In this document: positions 1-5,243 of the stretch, in pieces
Position numbering within the stretch: the stretch's first letter is position 1
How the letters are laid out: each line of letters opens with the position of its first letter
Assembly (NCBI GenBank): GCA_020201445.1
Contig: JAIVGU010000201.1
Location: forward strand, 1-7,920
Reading direction: 5' to 3'
DNA length: 7,920 nt
Origin: Halobacteriales archaeon
GTDB lineage: Archaea > Thermoplasmatota > E2 > JACPAO01 > JAHFTW01
The notes under the pieces: model-generated
The model's database searches: none
Told to the model about the DNA's origin: nothing
The model's input: the letters and a program-made list of their open reading frames with translations, nothing else
Position numbers and translations under genes: made by a program

Positions 1-1027
1 CAAGACGATGGCGCAGCCGCGCGACCAGCAGATGCCGAAGGAGGCCACGCAGTCCGGCCCGCCCGACCGCGACCTGAAGTGGACTGGCGCCGTCATCCAG
101 CTGCTGCGCCCCGACAACGTGGTGTACGACGAGGTGCGCACGACGGAGGACTTCCGCACCTTCGCCGACATGCGCCTCGCCGGCGTCGGCCTCATCGGGG
201 TCACGCACGCCAACCGCGCCATCGACGCCGTGCAGCGCCTCATCGGCCGCGTCGAGCTCGGCATGATTCCGCAGGTGGTCGACACGGTGCTGTTCATCGA
301 CGCCGGCAAGGTCGCGCAGGTCCTGGAGCTCGAGTTCACCGTGAAGGTCCCCGTCGGCATGACGGACGCCGACCTCGCCCGCCCCGTCGTCGTGGTGCGC
401 GACGTGCGCGCCGGCCGCGAGGTCTACGAGCTCTACACCTACGGCGAGCAGATTGTCGTCATGCCGCTGGACAGCGTCGACAGCGTCGCCGACCCCGCCA
501 GCCAGCTCGCCGAGCGCGAGTTGACCCGCATGCTGCGCCGCAACGTGCAGGGTCCGATGGAGGTCCAGGTGCGCGGCGGCAAGGCCACCGTCTACGTCGA
601 CGAGGGCGAGGTGCCGCAACTCATCGGCAAGGGGGGCCGCACCGTCCAGATGCTGGAGCGCAAGCTGGGCATCGGCCTCGACATCAAGCCCCTCGTGCGC
701 GGCGCGGGCCGGAAGCGGCAGGAGGAGCGCCCGCAGCGCGAGGAGAGCGGGCGGTGGGACGAGCCGGACGGCAGCGACGAGGGAGACTCCTCCGGCGCGG
801 CGGCCATCGACCGCGTCCGCATCAAGCGCGCCAGCACCAACATCTTCCTCCTGGTCGACGGCGCGCGCGGCGGCCGCACCTACCGCGTCGAGGTCGAGGG
901 CGCCTTGGTCGGGGAGGCGACGGCCAGCCAGCAGGGGCGGCTCCGCTTCAAGCTCGACTCGCCGGAGGGGATTGCGCTGGCGCACGCGCAGAAGGCTGGG
1001 TTGACGGTCACTGTCGCTGAAGCCTGA
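1..1027 (+). CDS. Archaeal PIN-domain/KH-domain ATPase (PilT/VirB11-like), C-terminal part, 5' end outside window
   Basis: The frame is open to the left edge, so the ATG at 8 is internal: the residues around it (KTMAQPRD) match the post-Walker-A segment of this archaeal family. Counting from that ATG, residues 38-44 (VVYDEVR) are the Walker B strand, and THANRAIDAVQR (66-77) and GMIPQVVDTVLFI (85-97) are the usual ATPase-core signatures. YTYGEQIVVMPL (143-154) closes the core. A KH domain follows at about 182-230 with its GKGG loop at 207-210. Next come a charged, probably disordered linker (about 233-265) and a short beta-rich domain to the C-terminus. The PIN nuclease domain and Walker A must lie upstream of the window. 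From the architecture, a nucleic-acid-associated ATPase is inferred; the cellular role of the family is poorly defined. It converges with the next gene, with 19 bp between the stops and no clear terminator. Confidence 0.88.
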   Translation, partial: KTMAQPRDQQMPKEATQSGPPDRDLKWTGAVIQLLRPDNVVYDEVRTTEDFRTFADMRLAGVGLIGVTHANRAIDAVQRLIGRVELGMIPQVVDTVLFIDAGKVAQVLELEFTVKVPVGMTDADLARPVVVVRDVRAGREVYELYTYGEQIVVMPLDSVDSVADPASQLAERELTRMLRRNVQGPMEVQVRGGKATVYVDEGEVPQLIGKGGRTVQMLERKLGIGLDIKPLVRGAGRKRQEERPQREESGRWDEPDGSDEGDSSGAAAIDRVRIKRASTNIFLLVDGARGGRTYRVEVEGALVGEATASQQGRLRFKLDSPEGIALAHAQKAGLTVTVAEA

Positions 1028-1046
1028 CCCCTGCTCGGTCGGCGCG

Positions 1047-2237
1047 TCATTCCGCCTTGCCAGCCTTGGCCGGCTTCGTCCGCTGCGCGGCGACCGCCGC
1101 CCACGTCGCCAGCGCCGCGAGCGCCAGGAACGACACCGAGCCGAGGATGGCCGCCGAGGGGCCCCGGTCGTAGAGCCAGCCCAGCAGCAGGCCACCGCCG
1201 AGCGAGGCCACGCCCCACAGGCCGTCGAACGTGCCGAAGCCGAAGGCGCGGCGGTCCTTGGGCATGAGGCGCGACAGCATGGCCTTGAACAGGCTCTGCT
1301 GCACCGTCACGCCCACGCCCCACAGCACGATGCCGAGGACGACGAGGCCGGTCGTGCTGGAGAACACGAGCGGGGCGCCCAGGACCGGCACCACGACGGC
1401 CGCCGCCAGCACGCCAGGGCCCCAGCGGTCGAAGGCGCGGCCGAGGGCGAGCGAGCCGGCGGCGTTGACGCCGTTGGCCATCGCGTAGACCAGCGGCACC
1501 ACCGCCGCCTCCAGGATGTGCCGCCGGTCGGCGTGGTAGGCGATGAGCGAGAAGTCGGCGAACCCGATGGCCATGCAGACGCCCGCGGCGGCCAGCAGCC
1601 AGAACGGCGCGCCGAAGCCGTGGGTGCCCACCCGCGCCCCCGCCGGCTCCAGGTCGCGCGGGGAGGGGTTGATGTGGCGGGCGTAGAGCAGGATGGACAG
1701 CGACACCAGCGCCGGCAGGAGCAGGAGGGTGTAGGCGAGGTGGAACCCGCCGCGCAGCCACAGGACGGCCGCGACCACCAGGGGGCCGAGGGCGGCGCCG
1801 GTCTCGTCCATCGCCTCGTGCAGCCCGAAGGCCCAGCCCGCGCCGACGCTGCCGGCCGCGTGCGCGAGCATGGCGTCGCGGGGCGGGTTGCGGATGGCCT
1901 TGCCCGCGCGCTCCAGCAGCATGAGGCCCGCGGCGGCCAGCCAGTGGCTCGTGAGCGCCAGCGCCGGCACCGCGAGGAGGTTCACGCAGTAGCCGAAGAT
2001 GGTGATGGGCCAGTAGGCGCGGGTGCGGTCGGCCCACACCCCCGACAGGAAGCGCAGCCCATAGGCCGCCAGCTCGCCTAGGCCGGCCACGGTGCCCACG
2101 GCGAACGCGCCCGCGCCCAGGCTGCCGAGGTACTGCCCGTTGATGGCGTGCGCGCCCTCGTACGCCATGTCGGCGAACAGGCTCAGGAGGCCGACGACGA
2201 GGACGAACCGGAAGGCCCGCGACCGGAGGCGCTGCAC
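1047..2237 (-). CDS. Major facilitator superfamily transporter
   Basis: The protein has 396 residues and about 12 hydrophobic segments, the normal size for an MFS carrier. MFS motif A appears as GVWADRTR (66-73) after the second helix, with a degenerate repeat, GRAFDRWG (266-273), in the second half. ERAGKAIRNPPRDAMLAHA (109-127) and MPKDRRAFGFGTFDGLWG (325-342) are typical of a prokaryotic MFS subgroup whose substrates are mostly unknown. The start is a GTG; no alternative start occurs upstream before the in-frame stop near 2287, and the family N-terminus (RAFRFVLVVGLLSLFADMAYEG) begins directly after it. It lies 48 bp downstream of the AhpD-like gene on the same strand and is probably co-transcribed with it. 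The last ten residues form a Lys/Ala tail like that of its neighbour. No substrate can be assigned. Confidence 0.88.
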   Translation of the reverse strand: MQRLRSRAFRFVLVVGLLSLFADMAYEGAHAINGQYLGSLGAGAFAVGTVAGLGELAAYGLRFLSGVWADRTRAYWPITIFGYCVNLLAVPALALTSHWLAAAGLMLLERAGKAIRNPPRDAMLAHAAGSVGAGWAFGLHEAMDETGAALGPLVVAAVLWLRGGFHLAYTLLLLPALVSLSILLYARHINPSPRDLEPAGARVGTHGFGAPFWLLAAAGVCMAIGFADFSLIAYHADRRHILEAAVVPLVYAMANGVNAAGSLALGRAFDRWGPGVLAAAVVVPVLGAPLVFSSTTGLVVLGIVLWGVGVTVQQSLFKAMLSRLMPKDRRAFGFGTFDGLWGVASLGGGLLLGWLYDRGPSAAILGSVSFLALAALATWAAVAAQRTKPAKAGKAE

Positions 2238-2285
2238 CGGAGGCCGAAGCCCCGCTGCTTGATGATGGTGATGCCTTGCGCGCAG

Positions 2286-2690
2286 CTACCTGCCCTTCGC
2301 CGGCTTGGCCGCCTTGGCCCCGGTCTCTGCCTGCGTCTCCTTCTCGTCGTAGAGCTGCTCCACGACCTCCCACACGGTGCGGATGTGCGGGATGGTGATG
2401 CTGCCGCCGACGACGAGGGCGACGTTCAGCGCGTCCAGCAGCTCCGCCTTCGTCCAGCCGACCTCGACGCACTGGTCGCAGTGGTAGGCGATGCAGTCGT
2501 TGCAGCGCAGCACCGTGGAGGCGACGAGGCCGAGCAGCTCCTTCGTCTTGGCGTCGAGGCCGCCCTCCGCCGTGGCGTCGCGGTAGCAGGCGGAGTCGAG
2601 GGCGAAGAAGCGCTTGAGGTCGCGGTGGTCCTCCTTCAGCAGGTTGTCCGTCTTGCGGCGGCGCGCCGCGCGGAACTCGTGCAGGTCCAT
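2286..2690 (-). CDS. Carboxymuconolactone decarboxylase / AhpD-like family protein
   Basis: A 134-residue, mostly helical protein with an exact AhpD-type active-site signature, E-x11-C-x2-C-x3-H: Glu51, Cys63, Cys66 and His70, in KELLGLVAST followed by VLRCNDCIAYH. In AhpD the two cysteines form a redox-active disulfide and the Glu/His relay activates it, so a thiol-dependent peroxidase or reductase activity is favoured over true decarboxylation. The later segment ELLDALNVALVVGGSITIPH is also typical of the family. The ATG at 2690 gives the usual length; longer readings run into the low-complexity intergenic sequence. It lies 64 bp downstream of a peroxiredoxin and 48 bp upstream of the MFS gene. 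No TATA-like hexamer is visible at the expected distance, so transcription from the peroxiredoxin promoter is likely. The C-terminal tail is Lys/Ala-rich. The physiological electron donor is unknown. Confidence 0.9.
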   Translation of the reverse strand: MDLHEFRAARRRKTDNLLKEDHRDLKRFFALDSACYRDATAEGGLDAKTKELLGLVASTVLRCNDCIAYHCDQCVEVGWTKAELLDALNVALVVGGSITIPHIRTVWEVVEQLYDEKETQAETGAKAAKPAKGR

Positions 2691-2754
2691 CTTGTCGGGC
2701 TGGCTGGACACGCCGGGCCGACGGCGGCGGGGCGCTATGGGGTTTGCGCCGCGG

Positions 2755-3267
2755 CTACGGCTTGAGCAACTCGCGGGTGTCGGCGCTGCCCTTGCCCCAC
2801 GCCTCCTGGGCGCGCAGCCGCTCCAGGTCGCCGACGACCCGCTTGGCGTGGCCGAGGAGGCTGGCGCGGCGGTACACCTTGCGGATGATGCCGTCGGGGC
2901 CGATGAGGAAGGTGCAGCGGCGCACCCCGATGCTGCTGCGGCCGAACAGGGTGGTGCGCCACGCCTCGTAGAGGTCGTGCACCCGGCCGTCGGGGTCGGC
3001 GAGCAGGAGGAAGGGCAGGTGGTGCCGGTCGCGGAAGCTGCAGTGGCTCTCGGGGTCGTCCAGGCTGACCCCGACCACGACGGCGCCGTGGGCGGCAATC
3101 TCGTCGTGGTGGTCGCGGAAGTCCTTCGCCTGGACGGTGCAGCCCGGGGTGTTGTCCTTGGGGTAGAAGTAGAGGACGATGGGGCGGCCGCTGAAGCTGG
3201 AGAGCCGCACGTCGCGGCCGTCGGCGTCCTTCAGGACGAAGTCGGGAGCCGCATCCCCTACGCGCAT
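2755..3267 (-). CDS. Peroxiredoxin of the BCP/PrxQ type, adjacent resolving cysteine missing
   Basis: A 170-residue thioredoxin-fold peroxidase. The N-terminus MRVGDAAPDFVLKDADG and the core FYPKDNTPGCT are diagnostic of BCP/PrxQ; the peroxidatic cysteine is Cys43. Most BCPs carry the resolving cysteine five residues later (PGCTxxxC). Here that position is Lys48, so the usual helix-2 disulfide cannot form. Cys76, in SHCSFRD, is near the position used by PrxQ proteins that place the resolving cysteine in helix 3. It may serve here, or the enzyme may act as a 1-Cys type; Cys118 (RRCTFLIG) is a further candidate. The C-terminus is slightly longer than in standard BCPs. The ATG at 3267 fits the family start, although the frame continues upstream into hairpin repeats. 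It is the first gene of a likely operon with the AhpD-like and MFS genes. Expected role: reduction of H2O2 and organic peroxides in the cytoplasm. Confidence 0.9.
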   Translation of the reverse strand: MRVGDAAPDFVLKDADGRDVRLSSFSGRPIVLYFYPKDNTPGCTVQAKDFRDHHDEIAAHGAVVVGVSLDDPESHCSFRDRHHLPFLLLADPDGRVHDLYEAWRTTLFGRSSIGVRRCTFLIGPDGIIRKVYRRASLLGHAKRVVGDLERLRAQEAWGKGSADTRELLKP

Positions 3268-3290
3268 CGGCCGGGAATGCCGCGCCCGCT

Positions 3291-3299
3291 CACTTAGTG
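3291..3299 (-). promoter_or_regulatory. Weak TATA-like element before the peroxiredoxin gene
   Basis: The near-palindrome CACTTAGTG is centred 28 bp before the ATG at 3267, the spacing seen at the other candidate promoters here and consistent with a leaderless transcript. No Shine-Dalgarno motif precedes the ATG. The sequence is a poor match to the archaeal TATA consensus, so the call rests mainly on position. Confidence 0.25.
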
Positions 3300-3310
3300 G
3301 TTTGGGTCTC

Positions 3311-3515
3311 GGCGAAACGGGTTCCCTCCGCTTCGCTCCGGGAACCGCGTTTCGCCGGGGGTGAAGAGCTGGGGCCCATCCGGGCCCCAGACCCCTCGGG
3401 GGAAGGGGTGGCCGCTCGCATCGGCGCCGCTCACCGCGGCGCCGGCTCCTTCCCTTGCTTCGCGCCTCGCTGCGCTCGGCGCTTGCGCGGGGCCTGCGGC
3501 GCGGCCACCCAAGCC
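3311..3515 (-). repeat. Left arm of the hairpin-array element
   Basis: From the outer end inward: (1) 3311-3356, a 16-bp stem beginning GGCGAAAC with loop TCCGCTTCGCTCC. (2) 3369-3390, CTGGGGCCC paired with GGGCCCCAG, loop ATCC. (3) 3422-3444, CGGCGCCGC paired with GCGGCGCCG, loop TCACC. (4) 3462-3482, GCGCC paired with GGCGC, loop TCGCTGCGCTC. The inner end (3499-3515) is GCGCGGCCACCCAAGCC, matching the inner end of the right arm at 15 of 17 positions after inversion. Strand is assigned arbitrarily as the one on which the long loops read GAGCGNAGCG. Confidence 0.7.
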
Positions 3516-3563
3516 GGCGTGCCGCATCGGCAAGCAAGAGTCCTGATGGAGACAACCGGCATT

Positions 3564-3763
3564 GGCTTGGGCGGTCGCGCGAGCGCAGCGAGCCCGCGCG
3601 GACCGCCGAGCACGGCGAGGCGGGACAAGCGGAAGAGCCCGGCGGCGCGGTGAGCGCCGCCGGTTGGCGGTGCGACCGCCCGATCCTCGGGGGTGCAGGG
3701 GGCGGAGCCCCCTGCATCTTAGCCCCCAGCGAAACGCGGTGAGCGCAGCGAACCCGTTTCGCC
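3564..3763 (+). repeat. Right arm of the hairpin-array element
   Basis: From the inner end outward: (4') 3570-3607, GGCGGTC paired with GACCGCC, around a loop containing GAGCGCAGCGAG. (3') 3639-3663, a perfect 10-bp stem with loop GGTGA, the complement of the left-arm TCACC loop. A small hairpin, GGCGGT/ACCGCC, lies at 3666-3680 with no obvious left-arm partner. (2') 3694-3716, TGCAGGGGGC paired with GCCCCCTGCA, loop GGA. (1') 3729-3763, GCGAAACG paired with CGTTTCGC, with the GAGCGCAGCGA core in the loop. Loops are kept relative to the left arm while several stem bases differ in compensating pairs. Confidence 0.7.
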
Positions 3764-4198
3764 GAGCGGCACCTGGAGCTGCTGTTCCACGAGGCCGTCC
3801 ATGGGGTCCATGAGGTGGACCTGCAGGAGCGGCCCCGCCGCGCCGCCGTGCGCCTGCGCCCAGGCCAGCAGCCGCTCCCGCGCCGCCGGCAGCCCCTCCT
3901 GCGGGCCCTCGTAGTCCAGCACCGCGTAGGGGCCGGGGGGGACCCGCTCGATGCGGCACATCCCGTCGCCGTCGAAGCCCGCGTGCGTCACGACCAGGGC
4001 GTCCACGATGCGCTCGCCGTGCGGCCGGTCGAGGAAGCGCAGGATGCTCGGCCCGCCCACCAGCTCGTGGATGATCATGTGGCGGTAGAGCGGCCGCCGC
4101 GTCGCGTCGACGGTGGCCTCGGGGCCGTGGTGCTCGACGACGCAGACCCAGCGCTCGCGCAGCGTCTCGGTGCGGGGCTCCACGCTGGCGGCGACCAT
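3719..4198 (-). CDS. GyrI-like / AraC effector-binding-domain protein with repeat-derived C-terminus
   Basis: The 159-residue protein resembles stand-alone GyrI-like small-molecule-binding domains. Residues 83-98 (IERVPPGPYAVLDYEG) and GLPAARERLLAWAQAHG (102-118) match the second half of that fold, ending in the usual LQVHLMDP...LQVPL strands. No DNA-binding helix-turn-helix is present, so it is not a complete AraC-type regulator; ligand binding is inferred and the ligand is unknown. The domain is complete by about residue 145. Residues 146-159 (GETGSLRSPRFAGG) and the TAA are encoded by the outer hairpin of the adjacent repeat element, so the native stop appears to have been displaced. The ATG at 4198 is the natural start. 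It is preceded by a 75-bp inverted repeat and, 103 bp away, by the stop of the BCP gene on the same strand. Confidence 0.7.
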   Translation of the reverse strand: MVAASVEPRTETLRERWVCVVEHHGPEATVDATRRPLYRHMIIHELVGGPSILRFLDRPHGERIVDALVVTHAGFDGDGMCRIERVPPGPYAVLDYEGPQEGLPAARERLLAWAQAHGGAAGPLLQVHLMDPMDGLVEQQLQVPLGETGSLRSPRFAGG

Positions 4199-4222
4199 CG
4201 GCTCGGGTTTGAAGGCTCGCCT

Positions 4223-4297
4223 TGCTGAACCACGAATTGCACGAATTGCACGAAACTCGCCGGTCTTCGTGCAAATCGTGGAATTCGTGGTTCGGCA
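4223..4297. repeat. Long near-perfect inverted repeat between bcp and the GyrI-like gene
   Basis: The arms at 4227-4254 and 4266-4293 are complementary at 26 of 28 positions around an 11-nt spacer; pairing continues four more positions outward (one of them G:U) to 4223 and 4297. Each arm is built from CACGAATT-like units (for example CCACGAATTGCACGAA) and is clearly more AT-rich than its surroundings. Similar CACGAATT-periodic intergenic repeats occur in many unrelated prokaryotic genomes. It begins four bases after the stop of the upstream bcp gene, so the transcript would form a long 3' hairpin. There is no T-tract, so it is not a standard terminator. Confidence 0.8.
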
Positions 4298-4301
4298 GGG
4301 G

Positions 4302-4754
4302 TCAGGCGAGGGCCTTGAAGTCGGCCAGAAGCTCCCCGGCGTGCTCCTCGGGCTTGACCTTGGGGTAGGTCTTCAGCACCTTGCCGTCGGCGCCGAGGAG
4401 GTAGGTCATGCGCTGGATGCCCATGTAGGTCCTGCCGTACATCGACTTCTCCTGCCAGGCGCCCAGCTTCTCCAGGGTGGCCTCGTCCGCCGTCAGGAGG
4501 GGGAACGGCAGGTCGTACTTGGCGATGAACTTCTGGTGGCTCTTGGCGTCGTCCTTGGAGACGCCGTAGACGCTGAGCCCGGCCTTGCGGAACGCGGCCC
4601 AGTGGTCGCGGATGCCGCACGCCTCCTTGGTGCAGCCGGGGGTGTCGTCCTTGGGGTAGAAGTAGAGCACGGCGGGCGTGGCCAGCTCCGAGGACTTGAC
4701 CTTCTTCCCCTCGTGGTCGAGGAACGTGGTGGCGGGCAGCTTCTTCCCTTCCAT
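4302..4754 (-). CDS. bcp: Thioredoxin-dependent peroxiredoxin BCP (PrxQ), two-cysteine form
   Basis: A 150-residue atypical 2-Cys peroxiredoxin. Counting from the ATG at 4754, the core FYPKDDTPGCTKEACGIRD places the peroxidatic cysteine at residue 41 and the resolving cysteine at residue 46, the five-residue spacing of classical BCP. The N-terminus MEGKKLPATTFLDHEG is the normal family start. An in-frame ATG at 4796 would add MDAKLDGLRGIPGA, but those codons lie in a 51-bp direct repeat whose other copy contains the end of the SemiSWEET gene, so 4754 is preferred. The protein should reduce hydroperoxides using a thioredoxin-like donor. It is a paralog of the peroxiredoxin at 2755-3267 and differs most clearly in retaining the adjacent resolving cysteine. 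Before the insertion upstream it probably followed the SemiSWEET stop by about 25 bp. Confidence 0.92.
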   Translation of the reverse strand: MEGKKLPATTFLDHEGKKVKSSELATPAVLYFYPKDDTPGCTKEACGIRDHWAAFRKAGLSVYGVSKDDAKSHQKFIAKYDLPFPLLTADEATLEKLGAWQEKSMYGRTYMGIQRMTYLLGADGKVLKTYPKVKPEEHAGELLADFKALA

Positions 4755-4790
4755 GGCCCCGGGGATTCCACGCAGGCCATCAAGCTTGGC
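4740..4790. repeat. 51-bp direct repeat, copy 1 (over the bcp start)
   Basis: It matches 4864-4914 at 49 of 51 positions in the same orientation. On the minus strand it contains a vestigial CAAGCTTGA, identical to the last bases of the SemiSWEET gene, and the functional bcp start (ATG then GAAGGCAAGAAG, apart from one substitution). It is therefore the bcp-proximal copy of a duplicated gene junction. Confidence 0.9.
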
Positions 4791-4863
4791 GTCCATGCCG
4801 GCCCAACGCCAACCTCAGGGGCCGCAGGCCCCTGCGCAAAGCGCCAGCCGATTTTGCGGCTGG
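4791..4863. repeat. 73-bp hairpin-bearing insert between the direct repeats
   Basis: It is bounded exactly by the two 51-bp copies. It holds a perfect 8-bp hairpin, CAGGGGCC/GGCCCCTG with loop GCA (4816-4834), and a second stem, CCAGCCG/CGGCTGG with loop ATTTTG (4844-4863), whose pairing extends one base into copy 2. No coding signal is seen. It looks like a small palindromic repeat unit inserted between SemiSWEET and bcp. Confidence 0.55.
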
Positions 4864-4914
4864 CTTCTTGCCTTCCATGGCCCCGGGGATTCCGCGCAGG
4901 CCATCAAGCTTGGC
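4864..4914. repeat. 51-bp direct repeat, copy 2 (over the SemiSWEET stop), with remnant bcp start
   Basis: The SemiSWEET TGA (4904-4906) lies inside this copy. Downstream on the minus strand it still carries an ATG at 4878 followed by codons for EGKK, the bcp N-terminus. That remnant frame runs through the hairpin insert and stops after about 32 codons at the TGA in copy 1 (4783-4785). If the junction was originally single, the SemiSWEET stop and bcp start were 25 bp apart. Confidence 0.85.
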
Positions 4915-5191
4915 CCTGGTGCCGCCGGCCGCGCTCGCTGACCAGCTTGACCAGCGCCACGGTGCCCCAGACGCCGAGGTTCACCGCCTGCGAGACGGCG
5001 AACACCACCTCGTCCCTGTGCAGCATGTAGGGCAGCGTCAGGGCGGAGGAGAACAGGACAAGGACAAGGAAGCCCCACGACAGGTCCTCCGCCTTGCCGG
5101 TCCGCAGCGTCTTGAAGAGCTGGGGCAGCAGGCAGAGGATGAAGCCGATGGAGCCGGCGTAGACGACGGCGTCCCAGGGGTCGGGGGCCAC
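4904..5191 (-). CDS. SemiSWEET / PQ-loop (MtN3-type) sugar transporter
   Basis: A 95-residue protein with three hydrophobic segments (about 7-27, 38-57 and 63-84), exactly the SemiSWEET triple-helix bundle. The PQ motif is at Pro23-Gln24 (CLLPQLFKTLRTGKAEDLSW), and the following KAEDLSW segment before helix 2 is a family hallmark. Known SemiSWEETs dimerise to move mono- or disaccharides down their gradient; the substrate here is unknown. The GTG start (5191) is supported by the family length and by a TATA-like CTTAAG centred 26.5 bp upstream. The last codons, for Gln-Ala, and the TGA fall in a 51-bp repeat also found at the bcp start. It is divergent from the TMEM175 gene, with 52 bp between the start codons. 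Confidence 0.88.
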   Translation of the reverse strand: MAPDPWDAVVYAGSIGFILCLLPQLFKTLRTGKAEDLSWGFLVLVLFSSALTLPYMLHRDEVVFAVSQAVNLGVWGTVALVKLVSERGRRHQGQA

Positions 5192-5214
5192 GCCGGTTCC
5201 ACGGCCCCTCCCGT

Positions 5215-5220
5215 CTTAAG
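5215..5220. promoter_or_regulatory. Candidate bidirectional TATA-like palindrome
   Basis: CTTAAG is the most AT-rich hexamer in a GC-rich 52-bp divergent spacer. Its centre (5217.5) lies exactly 26.5 bp from the first base of the GTG at 5191 (minus) and 26.5 bp from the GTG at 5244 (plus). Archaeal TATA boxes lie about 26 bp before the transcription start, so both mRNAs would be leaderless. It is a weak consensus match; the geometry is the main support. Confidence 0.45.
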
Positions 5221-5243
5221 GCGCGGCGTGGTGTGGGACGGAC

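Larger units (their letters stand above)
3311..3763. repeat. Bipartite inverted hairpin-array element
   Basis: This gene-free stretch consists of two collinear arms in opposite orientation (3311-3515 and 3564-3763) around a 48-bp centre. Each arm carries the same series of hairpins in mirrored order, and every matched pair is centred at about 3534-3542. The outer end of each arm is a GGCGAAACG palindrome. The element lies 44 bp upstream of the peroxiredoxin start and ends exactly at a codon boundary of the neighbouring GyrI-like gene, supplying that gene's last 14 codons and its TAA. No transposase or plausible protein is encoded. A non-autonomous mobile palindrome, or two inverted copies of a genomic repeat, is the simplest reading; a structured RNA is an alternative. 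Confidence 0.75.

Noticed and set aside
8..10. ATG as the true start of the first gene
   Set aside because: The residues on both sides (KTMAQPRD) belong to the conserved ATPase core, and Walker A and PIN must precede it; the gene is cut by the window edge.
2237..2286. Meaningful similarity between the Lys/Ala-rich tails of the AhpD-like and MFS proteins
   Set aside because: The tails are short and low in complexity, and could arise from GC-rich codon composition alone.
880..2472. 530-codon open frame on the minus strand
   Set aside because: Arg/Gly/Pro-rich low-complexity translation overlapping the MFS gene in another frame; a GC-rich shadow.
3268..3717. N-terminal extension of the first peroxiredoxin
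   Set aside because: It translates through hairpin repeats into Arg/Pro-rich sequence; the family start is the ATG at 3267.
3311..3763. CRISPR array or integron-type cassette array
   Set aside because: The repeats are palindromes of differing sequence in mirrored order, without equal-length unique spacers, and no cas or integrase gene is nearby.
4223..4297. Intrinsic terminator for bcp
   Set aside because: The stem is long and interrupted by an 11-nt spacer, with no following T-tract on the minus strand.
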